From contig NZ_JAAZSQ010000004.1 in assembly GCF_012395835.1 (NCBI RefSeq), positions 76,212 through 140,211 of the forward strand: DNA of 64,000 nt, in the 5' to 3' direction. The notes under the pieces were generated by a model, which saw nothing but the letters and a program-made list of their open reading frames with translations, made no database searches and was not told where the DNA came from. Position numbers and translations under genes: made by a program. Position 1 is the stretch's first letter; each line of letters begins with the position of its first letter. The stretch comes from Arthrobacter mobilis (GTDB lineage: Bacteria; Actinomycetota; Actinomycetes; Actinomycetales; Micrococcaceae). This document shows positions 24,361 through 32,782 of the stretch, one piece after another.

Positions 24361-25215
24361 ATGAAATATGCAAGCTTCACTGCCGCCAACGGTTCACCCA
24401 CTTGGGGCGTGGTGGTCGGCGGAACCGCCTTTGATCTTGGCCCTTCCGGTGCCGATCTGGCCCCCACTATGCGCGCCGCCGTCGAGGAGGGCATTTTCGG
24501 CAGCGTGACCGAGGAACAGTACATTGCCGCTCCGGCCGCGCCGGAGGCCGACATCGAGTTCCTGCCGGCCGTCACCAACCCGGGCAAGATCATCTGCATC
24601 GGGGTGAACTACAAGACCCACCAGGAGGAGTCCGGCAAGACCGGCCAGACCGCCCCCACGGTCTTCACCCGCTTCGCCGACACCCAGATGGGGCACCTGG
24701 CCCCGGCCATCATGCCCCGCAGCACCACCAAGTTCGACTACGAGGGCGAGATGGCCCTGGTGATCGGCAAGGAGGCCTGGCATGTGGCCGAGGAGGATGC
24801 CTGGGACCACATTGCCGGCTACGGCGCCTACAACGACTTCTCCGTCCGCGACTGGCAGAAGGCCGCCTCGCAGTGGATCCCGGGCAAGAACTTCCCGTCC
24901 ACCGGAGCCTTCGGCCCCTACCTGGTCCCGGCCGCGGACCTGGGCAGCACCGACGCTCTGACCCTGGAAACCCGGGTCAACGGCGAGACCCGGCAGAAGG
25001 CCTCCGTGGCGGACCTCTACTTCCCCATCCCCGAGCTGATCAGCTACGTCACCGGGTTTACCCGGCTCAGCCCGGGCGACGTGATCGTCACCGGCACCCC
25101 CGGCGGCGTCGGCCTGTTCTGGGGCGAAGGCGGCCTGCTCTCCGAAGGCGACGTCGTCGAGGTCGAAATCACCGGCCTGGGCACCCTGCGCAATACGGTC
25201 GAGCTGGAAAACTAA
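24361..25215 (+). CDS. Fumarylacetoacetate hydrolase (FAH) family protein
   Basis: A 284-residue protein with the FAH C-terminal fold: CIGVNYKTHQEES, then the metal-binding block KFDYEGEMALVIGKEA (the two glutamates bind Mg/Mn), YNDFSVRDWQ, GKNFPSTGAFGPYLV and VTGTPGGVGLFW. Family members are acylpyruvate hydrolases, decarboxylases or isomerases acting after aromatic ring cleavage. It is the first gene of a two-gene unit with a flavin hydroxylase, at the left edge of the catabolic cluster that also encodes an extradiol-type dioxygenase. It therefore probably processes a meta-cleavage product; hydrolase and isomerase activity cannot be told apart from sequence. GAAAGGAATCATC precedes the ATG. 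Confidence 0.85.
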   Translation: MKYASFTAANGSPTWGVVVGGTAFDLGPSGADLAPTMRAAVEEGIFGSVTEEQYIAAPAAPEADIEFLPAVTNPGKIICIGVNYKTHQEESGKTGQTAPTVFTRFADTQMGHLAPAIMPRSTTKFDYEGEMALVIGKEAWHVAEEDAWDHIAGYGAYNDFSVRDWQKAASQWIPGKNFPSTGAFGPYLVPAADLGSTDALTLETRVNGETRQKASVADLYFPIPELISYVTGFTRLSPGDVIVTGTPGGVGLFWGEGGLLSEGDVVEVEITGLGTLRNTVELEN

Positions 25216-25249
25216 GCGCAGACCGCGGGAAATCGGGAAGGACGGGTAG

Positions 25250-26836
25250 ATGAACACTGTCATCGATACCGACGTTCTGGTGGTTGGCGCCGGTCCCATC
25301 GGCCTGGCCGCGGCCTGCCTGCTGGCCGACCAGGGCGTACGGGTGGTCTTGGTAGAGAAGCGCGGAGGCACCAGCGACGAGCCGCGCGCCATCAGCATCA
25401 CGGACGAATCCCTGAGGGTCCTCCAGCAGATCGGCATTATGGACCGGTTCGCCGACGACGTACTCCTTAATACGGGAGCACGCTACTACGGTCGCAAGGG
25501 GCAACTGCTGGCGCAGGTCCGCCCCGGCAGCCCGCGGCTGGGCCAGCCAGGCAAGTCCCAGTTCGACCAGCCGGTCCTGGAGTCCCTGCTGCTCCAGGCT
25601 ACGCAGGAACGCGGGCAGATCGACATCCGCTTCAACACCGAGGCCTTCGGGATCACGGACGGGCCGGACCAGGTCGAGACGGTAGTGATCAACGAAGCCG
25701 GCAAGCATGTGGTCCGCTCCAAATGGGTCGTTGCCTGCGACGGCGGACGCAGCCCTGTCCGTGCCCAGCTGGGCATCCCGATGGAAGGCTCCACCCAGGT
25801 GCAGAAGTGGATCGTCGTCGACGTCATCAATACCCCGGGCGAGCCGGAGAAGTTCGCGGAATTCCACTGCAACGGCAAGCGCCCCGCAGTGGTGGTGCCG
25901 GGGGTCAAGGGCCGCCGCCGCTACGAATTCATGCTGCTGCCCGGCGAAGACGCCAAAACCGTGACGGCACCGGAGGCAATCACTGCCATGATTGCCCCGT
26001 TCCAGCAGATCGTGGCCGGGGATATCCGGCGGGCCGCCGTGTACGTGGCCCACCAGCGGGTGGCCCTGAACTACCGGGTCGGACACGTGCTGCTCGCCGG
26101 GGACGCCGCGCACATGATGCCGCCCTTCGCTGGGCAGGCGCTGAATGCCGGCATCCGGGACGTTGCCAACCTGGCCTGGAAGGTCGCCGCCCACGTCCGC
26201 GGTCATGGCACCGACGCGCTGGTCAGCACTTACCAGAGCGAGCGCCGACCGCACGCAGTGGACATGGTGCGCCTGTCCCAGCGGATCGGCAAGGTGGTCA
26301 TGAACGTCAACCCGGTGCTGACCGCGCTGCGGGACGGAGCCCTTGCCGCGCTGGGCATCGTGCCGGCGGCCAAGAACTGGCTGACCGGGATGAAATTCCT
26401 CAAGCAGCCGCACTTTACCGACGGGTGCGTGATCGCCCCGGCCCCGGACGTCGCCAAGCCTGGGGCCGGGTTGGTAGGACGGTCGTTGTCCCAGCCGAAG
26501 GTCCAGCTGGACACCGGGGACGCTGTTGCGCTGGACACCCTGCTCGGCTCCGGCTGGGCCGTGCTGCGGTTCCGCGGCGGCGCTGCCGTCGACATCCGGC
26601 AACTGCCCGGCGCGGAGGACCACAGCAGCGGCGGCCCGGTGACGGTCACCGACACCGAGGGCGCCTTTGCCCCGCTACATGGCACGGGCACTGTGCTGAT
26701 CGTGCGCCCGGACCGTTACGTGGCCGCTGCTGCCACCGGGGCCGGTGAACAGGCGGCACTCTCCGCGCTGTCGTCCTGGGTGCCGGGCCTTGGGGTGCAG
26801 CCAGCAGCCGCCCAGCAGGTCAGCGGCTCCTCCTAG
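25250..26836 (+). CDS. FAD-dependent aromatic hydroxylase, MhpA/TfdB-like
   Basis: A 528-residue class-A flavoprotein monooxygenase. The ADP-binding motif is VLVVGAGPIGLAAACLLADQG (GAGPIG at 13-18), the second FAD/NADH motif is CDGGRSPVRAQLGI, and the ribose-binding motif is VLLAGDAAHMMPPFAGQALNAGIRDVANLAWKV. A C-terminal thioredoxin-like domain (from about residue 410) is present, as in 3-(3-hydroxyphenyl)propionate and phenol hydroxylases. It would add a hydroxyl to a phenolic ring using NAD(P)H and O2. It follows the FAH gene after 34 bases, so the pair likely acts in one pathway. The natural substrate is not evident. Confidence 0.85.
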   Translation: MNTVIDTDVLVVGAGPIGLAAACLLADQGVRVVLVEKRGGTSDEPRAISITDESLRVLQQIGIMDRFADDVLLNTGARYYGRKGQLLAQVRPGSPRLGQPGKSQFDQPVLESLLLQATQERGQIDIRFNTEAFGITDGPDQVETVVINEAGKHVVRSKWVVACDGGRSPVRAQLGIPMEGSTQVQKWIVVDVINTPGEPEKFAEFHCNGKRPAVVVPGVKGRRRYEFMLLPGEDAKTVTAPEAITAMIAPFQQIVAGDIRRAAVYVAHQRVALNYRVGHVLLAGDAAHMMPPFAGQALNAGIRDVANLAWKVAAHVRGHGTDALVSTYQSERRPHAVDMVRLSQRIGKVVMNVNPVLTALRDGALAALGIVPAAKNWLTGMKFLKQPHFTDGCVIAPAPDVAKPGAGLVGRSLSQPKVQLDTGDAVALDTLLGSGWAVLRFRGGAAVDIRQLPGAEDHSSGGPVTVTDTEGAFAPLHGTGTVLIVRPDRYVAAAATGAGEQAALSALSSWVPGLGVQPAAAQQVSGSS

Positions 26837-26857
26837 GTCCCAAGCCGCTGACCGTTG

Positions 26858-26931
26858 TCCGGTGGTCCGTTCCCGGACCACCGGAGCAAGTACCGAGGAC
26901 CCCGACGGCTCCCGCCGGCGGGGTCCTCGGT
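26858..26931 (+). terminator. Tandem hairpin terminators
   Basis: Two perfect stems follow the hydroxylase gene: 12 bp at 26858-26869/26874-26885 with loop TTCC, and 13 bp at 26892-26904/26919-26931. Confidence 0.65.
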
Positions 26932-27065
26932 CGTGTGCGGCAACCAACCGCCGAATCCCCGCCATAGTCAAGACGTGCCGCGAAGATCAGTTTTTTGGAC
27001 GACGGTGGACGATCCGGTTTACGGTGCTCCTGCCAGGCTGCCGAGAATTTGAGGGATACGTTCGT

Positions 27066-27231
27066 CATGCGGATCATGGACATTCCCGAGCAGCCCTCCG
27101 GGCAACACAGCCAAGTACCCGATGCTTGTCGAAGGCCTGATTGAGCGTACGGATACAGGAAGTTCCAAGCGATCGTCAAGGACGACATGTTCCATGAATT
27201 CATGAAGGAACTCACCGAAGACGACGCTTAA
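27066..27231 (+). pseudogene. Frame-broken remnant of a small gene
   Basis: Three successive reading frames give protein-like sequence in one direction: VMRIMDIPEQPSG from ATG 27066, then KYPMLVEGLIERTD from 27113, then YRKFQAIVKDDMFHEFMKELTEDDA with a TAA stop at 27229. A GAGGGA motif precedes the ATG. Base composition is lower in GC than around it. This pattern suggests an old small gene disrupted by at least two indels. The family was not recognised. The rest of the 523-base gap between genes (26837-27359) holds only hairpin terminators. Confidence 0.4.
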
Positions 27232-27292
27232 GGCATCGACCCGGTCCAACCGGACCTCGACCACTTGGAACCGGCCGGACAGGGCCGGCACG

Positions 27293-27336
27293 GACGACGG
27301 CGGGGCCGCACCTTTCGGTGCAGCCCCGCCGTCGTC
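27293..27336. terminator. Strong bidirectional hairpin terminator
   Basis: A 14-bp stem (GACGACGGCGGGGC, 27293-27306 with 27323-27336) is extended inward by GCACC/GGTGC around a TTTC loop. It lies just after the stop of the flavin reductase-GntR gene on the minus strand. Confidence 0.7.
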
Positions 27337-27359
27337 ATGAGTGGCGGTGGAGCAGTTAC

Positions 27360-28505
27360 TCAGACCGCTCCCCCGTGGCGGTCGATGACCTCGGCGGCCA
27401 ACTGCTTGCCGAAGGCGGTGTGCGCCTGAAGCGCCTCCACGGCCTTGGCGGCATCGCGGGCCTTCAGTGCCTTCGTCAGGTCGACGATGTGGCTGTGGTC
27501 CATCTGCCGGGCCCACTCGTCCCCGGCCAGCGCCTGCCGCCAGACGGTGCCAATGCCGAGCCGGCGGAAGGCATCGGTCAGCTGGGCCGAGCCAGCCACG
27601 CTGACCAGGCGATCGTGGTACATGACATTGACTTTCAGGAATTCGTCCAGTGCGTCCTTGCCGCTGGCGCGCAGCCGCCCGAGCTCGTCCGTCAGGGCCG
27701 CCAGGGCGGCGACGTCTTCGTCGGTGAACTTGTCGAAGTGGCTGGCCAGCACGCCCAGCTCGATGGTGGCACGGCCGTCATACACGCTGTCCATCAGCCC
27801 GCGGGTGATCGGCGTCGGCAGGAACTCCGCCTGCCTGCCGCGGGTCACGAGGGCTTCTGCGGTGAGCTTGACCAGGGCGTTGTGGACGTGGTTGGGGTCG
27901 GCCTTGACCTCGGCGGCGATGGCCGCCGGGTCCAGTTCCTGGCCCAGCGGGGTCCGGCGGTGCAGCACCCACTCGCGTACGGCGTCGTAGGCGGCCAGTT
28001 CCTTGACCCGCTCCAGGCGTCCGAAGGTGCCGCGGTAGTAGGCCAGCGGCTCGGCGCCCTCGCGGGCGCTGGCCTCGGCGACCAGGCCGAAGAAGACCGT
28101 GTGCGTACCGCCGGTGGGGGTCTCCTCCACCTTGCAGACGATCTGGGCCAGTGCGCCGTCCAGCAGCGGGACGCCGCCGTGCCCGGAACGGGTCACGGAG
28201 ACACCCTCGAACTTGTCCCCACCCTTGCGTCCGAACTTCATGGCGAGGCCGCCTTGGTCCTCGGCGAGGATGTTGATGCCGAACCAGCCGGCCTTGACCA
28301 CGGCGTCGTGGGTGCTGCTGGAGCGGTTCAGGCAGGCCAGCATCATCGGCGGCTCCATCGACAGGGACGAAACAGCCGAGGCGGTGGTGCCGAACAGCTC
28401 GCCGTCGACCACCGTGGTGATCACGGTGACGCCGGAGGCGAAGTGGCCGACGACGTTGCGGAAGACCAGCTGGTCCACGCCGAACTCGGTGGTGTTGGTG
28501 CTCAT
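27360..28505 (-). CDS. Flavin reductase fused to a GntR/FadR-type regulator (wHTH plus FCD)
   Basis: A 381-residue protein. Residues 10-165 are a flavin reductase-like domain (FRNVVGHFASGVTVITT, TTASAVSSLSMEPPMMLACLN, HTVFFGLVAEA, LAYYRGTFGRL). Residues 172-232 read as a GntR winged helix (DAVREWVLHRRTPLGQELDPAAIAAEVKADPNHVHNALVKLTAEALV), and 237-375 fit the FCD effector domain (ATIELGVLASHF, VNVMYHDRLVSVAG, DHSHIVDLTKAL). The usual FCD metal ligand Asp is Asn in NVMYH. It is the third gene of the operon hpaB-like, mmgE/prpD-like, reductase, with 9-base gaps, so it should supply reduced flavin to the HpaB-type oxygenase. The regulator part may sense the aromatic substrate and control reductase activity, bind DNA, or both. 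A MarR-fused reductase with substrate-triggered activity is known for p-hydroxyphenylacetate hydroxylase; that this is analogous is inference. Confidence 0.85.
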   Translation of the reverse strand: MSTNTTEFGVDQLVFRNVVGHFASGVTVITTVVDGELFGTTASAVSSLSMEPPMMLACLNRSSSTHDAVVKAGWFGINILAEDQGGLAMKFGRKGGDKFEGVSVTRSGHGGVPLLDGALAQIVCKVEETPTGGTHTVFFGLVAEASAREGAEPLAYYRGTFGRLERVKELAAYDAVREWVLHRRTPLGQELDPAAIAAEVKADPNHVHNALVKLTAEALVTRGRQAEFLPTPITRGLMDSVYDGRATIELGVLASHFDKFTDEDVAALAALTDELGRLRASGKDALDEFLKVNVMYHDRLVSVAGSAQLTDAFRRLGIGTVWRQALAGDEWARQMDHSHIVDLTKALKARDAAKAVEALQAHTAFGKQLAAEVIDRHGGAV

Positions 28506-28514
28506 TGCTATCTC

Positions 28515-29924
28515 CTAGGTCTGCGCCGGCGTGAACAGCTTCACGAGCGCGGTGATGTCCCCGAGGGACTCCAGGTTATTGATGGTTTCGACGGCCTCTT
28601 CGGCCGTGGCGCGGCTGATGCGTCCGCCGAACTCGACGTTGGCGTAGTACTTGTCCAGGATTTCGGCCTCGGACAGCGGAGCGGCGTAGATGTCACCGCG
28701 GGGCACGTCCACCCGCGAGCACAGCCGCGAGCCGCCCTGCAGCAGCAGTTCGACCTCCGCGGTGAGGTACTCGTGCGGCGGCAGCGAGTCGACCAAGGTG
28801 ATCTTCCCGAGCAGCGCCCGCAGCTGCGGATCGTTCATGTGCTCAATGCTCAGGTGCTCCGGACGGACCGTGCCGTACATCAGGGCCGTCGCGGCGGTGA
28901 ACCGGATGCTGAACGCCCCGGAGACCTCCGGGCACTCCCCGATCTCGAAGGGCTGTCCGACGAATCCGGCCAGGGTGCGGGGGGTGACGTGGATGCGGAT
29001 CTGGTCGATCGCGTCCAGGTCCACCTGGTTTTCGGTGACCAGGCGCACGCAGGCGTCCAGCGATGGATGGCTGGCCCGGCAGGAGGCCCACGGCTTGATC
29101 ACGCAGTCGGCGTAGAACTCCTCGCCCAGCCGGTAGGTGATCTTCTCCGGGGCCGGTTTGGCACAGTACATGTCCAGGAACCCGTGGCGGCCGCCAATGG
29201 CGTCGACCGGGCCGGTGAAGCCCAGCCCGGCCAGTTCCGCCGAGACGATGGCGTTGCGTGCGGCGAACGCCATCGGCAGTTTGAATGCCAGGGTCTGGTC
29301 GAAGATGTTCGCCACGGTTCCGGCCAGCTGGTTCTCCACGATGCCCAGTGCATTGCGCAGCTGCCTGGCGTCCAGCCCCATCAGCTTGGCCGCGACCGCC
29401 GTGCCGCCGAGGCCGTTGATGGTGCCGGTATTGTCGCCGCCGCTGTAGACGTCGAATCCCGAGGCGACGCCCAGGCGCGAGGCCAGGTCATCCCCGAGGA
29501 TCAGTGCCGCGAGCAAGTCCTTGCCGCCGGCCCCCTGCTGTTCGGCCACGGCCAGTGCGACCGGAACGGTGGTACCCGAGATGTGGGCCGCTACCTGAGT
29601 GTGGTCCGGTCCCTCGGCGCCGATCGCCTCGAAGTCGTAGGAACGCATCATCACCGCATTGACCATGGCCGCCGTCTGGGCCGGCACCCGGAGTCCGTGC
29701 ACCAGCACGGTGGATTCCGGCGCCCCGCCCCAGCGGGCCGCCAGCTGCACGACGGCGTCGTTGCCCTGGGCGCGGTGGCCCGCCGCGATGTTGCCCAGCG
29801 AATCGATCAGGCGCACCTTGGCCCGCTGCACCGTCCGCGCATCGATGGCCTCGAAGCCCGTTCCGGTGACGTGCCGGGCCACCTGCTCGGTGAGCGTGGC
29901 GGTCGTTTCGGTCGTGGCAGTCAT
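28515..29924 (-). CDS. MmgE/PrpD family protein
   Basis: A 469-residue protein of the 2-methylcitrate dehydratase superfamily: DSLGNIAAGHRAQGND, NAVMMRSYDFEAIGAEGPDHTQVAAHISGTTVPVALAVAEQQG, LGDDLASRLGVASGF, LKLPMAFAARNA-like and KPWASCRASHPSLDACVRL are family landmarks. Members include dehydratases, decarboxylases and epimerases of small tricarboxylates and dicarboxylates. It sits between the HpaB-type oxygenase and its flavin reductase, with 9-base gaps on each side. It therefore probably acts on a polycarboxylic or unsaturated ring-cleavage product, but the reaction is unknown. Confidence 0.85.
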   Translation of the reverse strand: MTATTETTATLTEQVARHVTGTGFEAIDARTVQRAKVRLIDSLGNIAAGHRAQGNDAVVQLAARWGGAPESTVLVHGLRVPAQTAAMVNAVMMRSYDFEAIGAEGPDHTQVAAHISGTTVPVALAVAEQQGAGGKDLLAALILGDDLASRLGVASGFDVYSGGDNTGTINGLGGTAVAAKLMGLDARQLRNALGIVENQLAGTVANIFDQTLAFKLPMAFAARNAIVSAELAGLGFTGPVDAIGGRHGFLDMYCAKPAPEKITYRLGEEFYADCVIKPWASCRASHPSLDACVRLVTENQVDLDAIDQIRIHVTPRTLAGFVGQPFEIGECPEVSGAFSIRFTAATALMYGTVRPEHLSIEHMNDPQLRALLGKITLVDSLPPHEYLTAEVELLLQGGSRLCSRVDVPRGDIYAAPLSEAEILDKYYANVEFGGRISRATAEEAVETINNLESLGDITALVKLFTPAQT

Positions 29925-29933
29925 GCCCGCCCC

Positions 29934-31433
29934 CTAGATCCGGGCGCCGATGGGCTGGCCGGGCACGAAGACGTCTTCCTCCTGCAGGGCCGGAGCCACG
30001 CCGGCCTCGTCAAACATCGCCCGGTAGGCGCCGGTCTCTCCCTTGGCCTGGGCCTTGCGGTGGTCCAGCGCACGGGCACGGCCGACGGAGCCGAGGTAGA
30101 AGCGCTCGTAGAGCTCGATCCGGCTGCCCAGCGCCGAGCCGGCGAAGTCCCAGGCGGTGCGGAAGATCCGGGCACGCTCCTGGGCGGAGATGCCGTTGGC
30201 ACCCGGCAGGTACTTTTGGAGCAGCGGGCCGAGGCGGGGGTCCTGGAACGCGGCCTGGGTTGGGGTCGCGAGCAGGTTGTGCGAACCCATGGACTTGATG
30301 ATGTCGTTCACCCGGGCCATCCAGACCGGCATCATGGTGCGCAGCGCGCTGATGTCGTCATGGCAGAAGAAGGCCCCGCCGCCCCAGTCGGAAGCGTTCA
30401 CCTCGGCCGAGTGGACCACTGCACGGGCGATGCGCAGGTACGAGTAGATTTCGCCGAGCATCGAGGCCACGTCCGGCTTGGATTCGGTGCCGGTGACCTT
30501 GGCCATCTGGGTGCACAGATCGTAGGCGAACTCGAGCTTCACGGTGGCCCGGATCGCGGTCTGCTGCTGGGTGTTGCCCGTGGCGGTGCCGGCATTGAGG
30601 GAGTTGTAGACATCCAGGTTGCCGTCGATGAAGACACGGTGCCACGGCACCAGCACGTCGTCGAAGATGATGACGGCGTCCTGCTCGTCGAAGCGGGAGG
30701 AGAAGGGCTTATCGGCGACGTCGGCGTCGATGCCGTAATGGTCGCGGCAGACTGCCACGACGCCCTCGGTGGCTACCGGGATGGCGAAGGAGAGGGCGTA
30801 CTCCTCGAAGCCCTTCTGGATCGGGGTGGCCGGGTAGACGTAGAGCTCGTCGGCAATCGGGCCCAAGGTGGCGAGCATCTTGGCGCCGCGGACGACCAAG
30901 CCCTCCTCGGTGCGCCGGACCACCCGCAGCGTCAGCTCCTCGTTCATGCCCTGCAGTTCGCCCACGCTCTTGTCGATGGCGGCGTGGACAATGGTGTGGG
31001 TCAGGGCCAGGTCCTTCTCGATGACCTCGCGGTGGTAGGCCGCCAGGCGCTCATGGAAGACCGGATCGCCAGAACGGTCGAAGATGTCCTTGCGCGAGAC
31101 ATGGCCGGCGAGCACCACGTTCACGTAGTCGGGGGTCCGGCCGAGCATGCCGTTGGAGTAGCGCGCGAGGCGGTCGAAGGCACGGTGCCGGGCCGCGATG
31201 TCCTCGGCGTTCTTCGGCAGCATCAGGCTGACATTCATCTGCCCGCCGGTGACGGGGTCCACCGTGAGGCAGTCCGCGGCGTACTTGTGCTGGTAGTCGA
31301 AGTAGGCGGCCATTCCCTCGATGGAGCCCCGGAAGGCCGGGTGCTCCAAAACGTTGATCCGCTCTTCGCCCAGCCACACCTCGCGGCCGTCGGCCAGGCC
31401 CTGCTTGTATTCGGAACCGGTACGTGCAGTCAC
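29934..31433 (-). CDS. FADH2-dependent aromatic hydroxylase, HpaB/PvcC-like
   Basis: A 499-residue protein of the 4-hydroxyphenylacetate 3-hydroxylase large-component family: SEYKQGLADGREVWLGEERI, the flavin region MLGRTPDYVNVVLAG, FAIPVATEGVVAVCRDHYG, DAVIIFDDVLVPWHRVF and AWDFAGSALGSRIELYERFYLG. These enzymes use reduced FAD made by a separate reductase to hydroxylate phenols ortho to the hydroxyl. The first gene of a three-gene operon, it has a promoter with an A/T-rich operator directly upstream. Its reductase partner is very likely the fused gene at the end of the operon. Substrate is not known; a simple phenol, hydroquinone or hydroxyphenyl acid would fit the context. Confidence 0.9.
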   Translation of the reverse strand: MTARTGSEYKQGLADGREVWLGEERINVLEHPAFRGSIEGMAAYFDYQHKYAADCLTVDPVTGGQMNVSLMLPKNAEDIAARHRAFDRLARYSNGMLGRTPDYVNVVLAGHVSRKDIFDRSGDPVFHERLAAYHREVIEKDLALTHTIVHAAIDKSVGELQGMNEELTLRVVRRTEEGLVVRGAKMLATLGPIADELYVYPATPIQKGFEEYALSFAIPVATEGVVAVCRDHYGIDADVADKPFSSRFDEQDAVIIFDDVLVPWHRVFIDGNLDVYNSLNAGTATGNTQQQTAIRATVKLEFAYDLCTQMAKVTGTESKPDVASMLGEIYSYLRIARAVVHSAEVNASDWGGGAFFCHDDISALRTMMPVWMARVNDIIKSMGSHNLLATPTQAAFQDPRLGPLLQKYLPGANGISAQERARIFRTAWDFAGSALGSRIELYERFYLGSVGRARALDHRKAQAKGETGAYRAMFDEAGVAPALQEEDVFVPGQPIGARI

Positions 31434-31486
31434 GGCAAACTCCTTCGGGAAGTCTCCGCGGCAGGCTCTGCTGCCGCATAATCAGG

Positions 31487-31537
31487 AAGAAAATATATTC
31501 TTTAGATGATTCTATAAATCTCTCGCCGGATTAGCAA
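31487..31537 (-). promoter_or_regulatory. Promoter of the HpaB-type operon with A/T-rich operator
   Basis: On the minus strand TTGCTA (31537-31532) and TAGAAT (31514-31509) are 17 bases apart. The near-palindrome AAGAATATATTTTCTT (31502-31487, arms AAGAA/TTCTT) covers the predicted transcription start. Similar sites occur near 51351 and 52431. Confidence 0.6.
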
Positions 31538-31576
31538 TACCCTGCGTGACACACACCACGCCCCGCTTGCGGCGGC

Positions 31577-32668
31577 TTAGAAGCTGGTGATGACGCTGCG
31601 GGCGATCGCGCCGGATTCCTGCAGCCGGTAGGCATCATTGATCCCCTCCAGAGGGATCTCCTGGGCCACGAGATCGTCCAGGTTCAGGCGTCCCTGCAGG
31701 TAGAGCTCGGCATACAGCGGAATGTCCCGGCGAATATTGCTTGATCCCATATAGACCCCCTGCATGCTGCGCTGGCCGGCAATCAGGCTCTGGAGCACAT
31801 CCACCTCAAGCGGGGCACCGGAGCCCGGAATGCCGATGAAGTAGGCACCTCCGCCGACCCGGGTCATCTCGACAGCCTGCAGCTGGGTCCGGGCCAGCCC
31901 GATCGCTTCGAAGGAATGGTGGACCCCGCGGCTGCTAATCTCGCGCACCCGCGCCACCACATCCTCTTCGGCGGAGTTGACGGTGTGGGTGGCACCGAAC
32001 TTCTTCGCCAACTCGAGCTTGTCCGGATGCACGTCGACGCCGATGATCGTGGCCGCGCCGGCAATGCGGGCGCCGGAGAGCACATTCAGGCCGATGCCGC
32101 CAAGGCCCAGGACGGCGACGGTTTCACCCGGGCCCACTTTCGCGGTATTAATGGCCGCGCCCACACCTGTGGTCGCCGCACAGCTGAGCACCGCAGCCTG
32201 CGGGAACGGCACCTCCCGGGGGACGCGCACGAGGGAGTTGGCATGGCAAAGGGTGTATTCGGCGAAGGCCGCGATACCGAAGGCCTGCACCGCCTCGGCG
32301 CCGCGGCTCAGCTTCGGCCGCTCCGATGCCCTGCGGCCGGCCGCCTCCCCCGGATTCAGGCAGCGGTACGAATGGCCGGACAGGCATTCCTCGCAGTAAC
32401 CGCAGAACTTCACCTCGGACCCCACCACGTGGTCACCGGCGGACAGGCCCCTGACTGCCGAACCGACGGCAACCACCACGCCGGCCATCTCGTGGCCCAC
32501 CACCATCGGCAGCGGCCGGCCCCGGTCCACCGAAGCCACCAGAAGGTCAGAATGGCACAGGCCGGCAGCCTTCACCTCGACCAGCACCTCGTGGGCCGCC
32601 GGTTCGTCAATGGCCAGCTCCTCGACATCGAAACGTCCGTTGATTTCATTAATTACTGCTGCCTTCAT
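31577..32668 (-). CDS. Zinc-dependent alcohol dehydrogenase (class III-like MDR), copy 1
   Basis: A 363-residue medium-chain dehydrogenase. Catalytic-zinc ligands are in GLCHSDLLV (Cys) and GHEMAGVV (His-Glu); the structural zinc motif is CGYCEECLSGHSYRC with four cysteines; the NAD-binding motif is VLGLGGIGLNVL. It would oxidise an alcohol to the aldehyde or ketone with NAD+. The ATG at 32668 is chosen because GAAGGAG precedes it; nine extra codons upstream are open but have no such site. It is divergent from a related dehydrogenase, and both share the C-terminal pattern G(A/S)xARSV(I/V)T. In the cluster it could oxidise the benzylic alcohol made by the VAO-family enzyme. Confidence 0.9.
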   Translation of the reverse strand: MKAAVINEINGRFDVEELAIDEPAAHEVLVEVKAAGLCHSDLLVASVDRGRPLPMVVGHEMAGVVVAVGSAVRGLSAGDHVVGSEVKFCGYCEECLSGHSYRCLNPGEAAGRRASERPKLSRGAEAVQAFGIAAFAEYTLCHANSLVRVPREVPFPQAAVLSCAATTGVGAAINTAKVGPGETVAVLGLGGIGLNVLSGARIAGAATIIGVDVHPDKLELAKKFGATHTVNSAEEDVVARVREISSRGVHHSFEAIGLARTQLQAVEMTRVGGGAYFIGIPGSGAPLEVDVLQSLIAGQRSMQGVYMGSSNIRRDIPLYAELYLQGRLNLDDLVAQEIPLEGINDAYRLQESGAIARSVITSF

Positions 32669-32782
32669 GGCGAACTCCTTCAAATAGATACACAACGTCT
32701 TTTTGCAATATTCTCAGTACTATATATTGTGTGACTGTCGTCACGCATCCCGGAGGGATAGCCAGGAAGGGAAAGACTAGAT
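32669..32782. promoter_or_regulatory. Divergent promoter region between the two alcohol dehydrogenases
   Basis: This 114-base A/T-rich stretch contains CAATAT and ATATTG arms (around 32706-32729) and TACACAA paired with TTGTGTG (around 32688 and 32727), both plausible operators. It probably controls both dehydrogenase genes. Confidence 0.4.

Noticed and set aside
27318-31481. A 1387-codon open frame on the plus strand
   Set aside because: It is antisense to three well-recognised genes (flavin reductase-GntR, MmgE/PrpD, HpaB type) and its low-complexity Gly/Arg/His-rich sequence is an artefact of GC-rich codon use.
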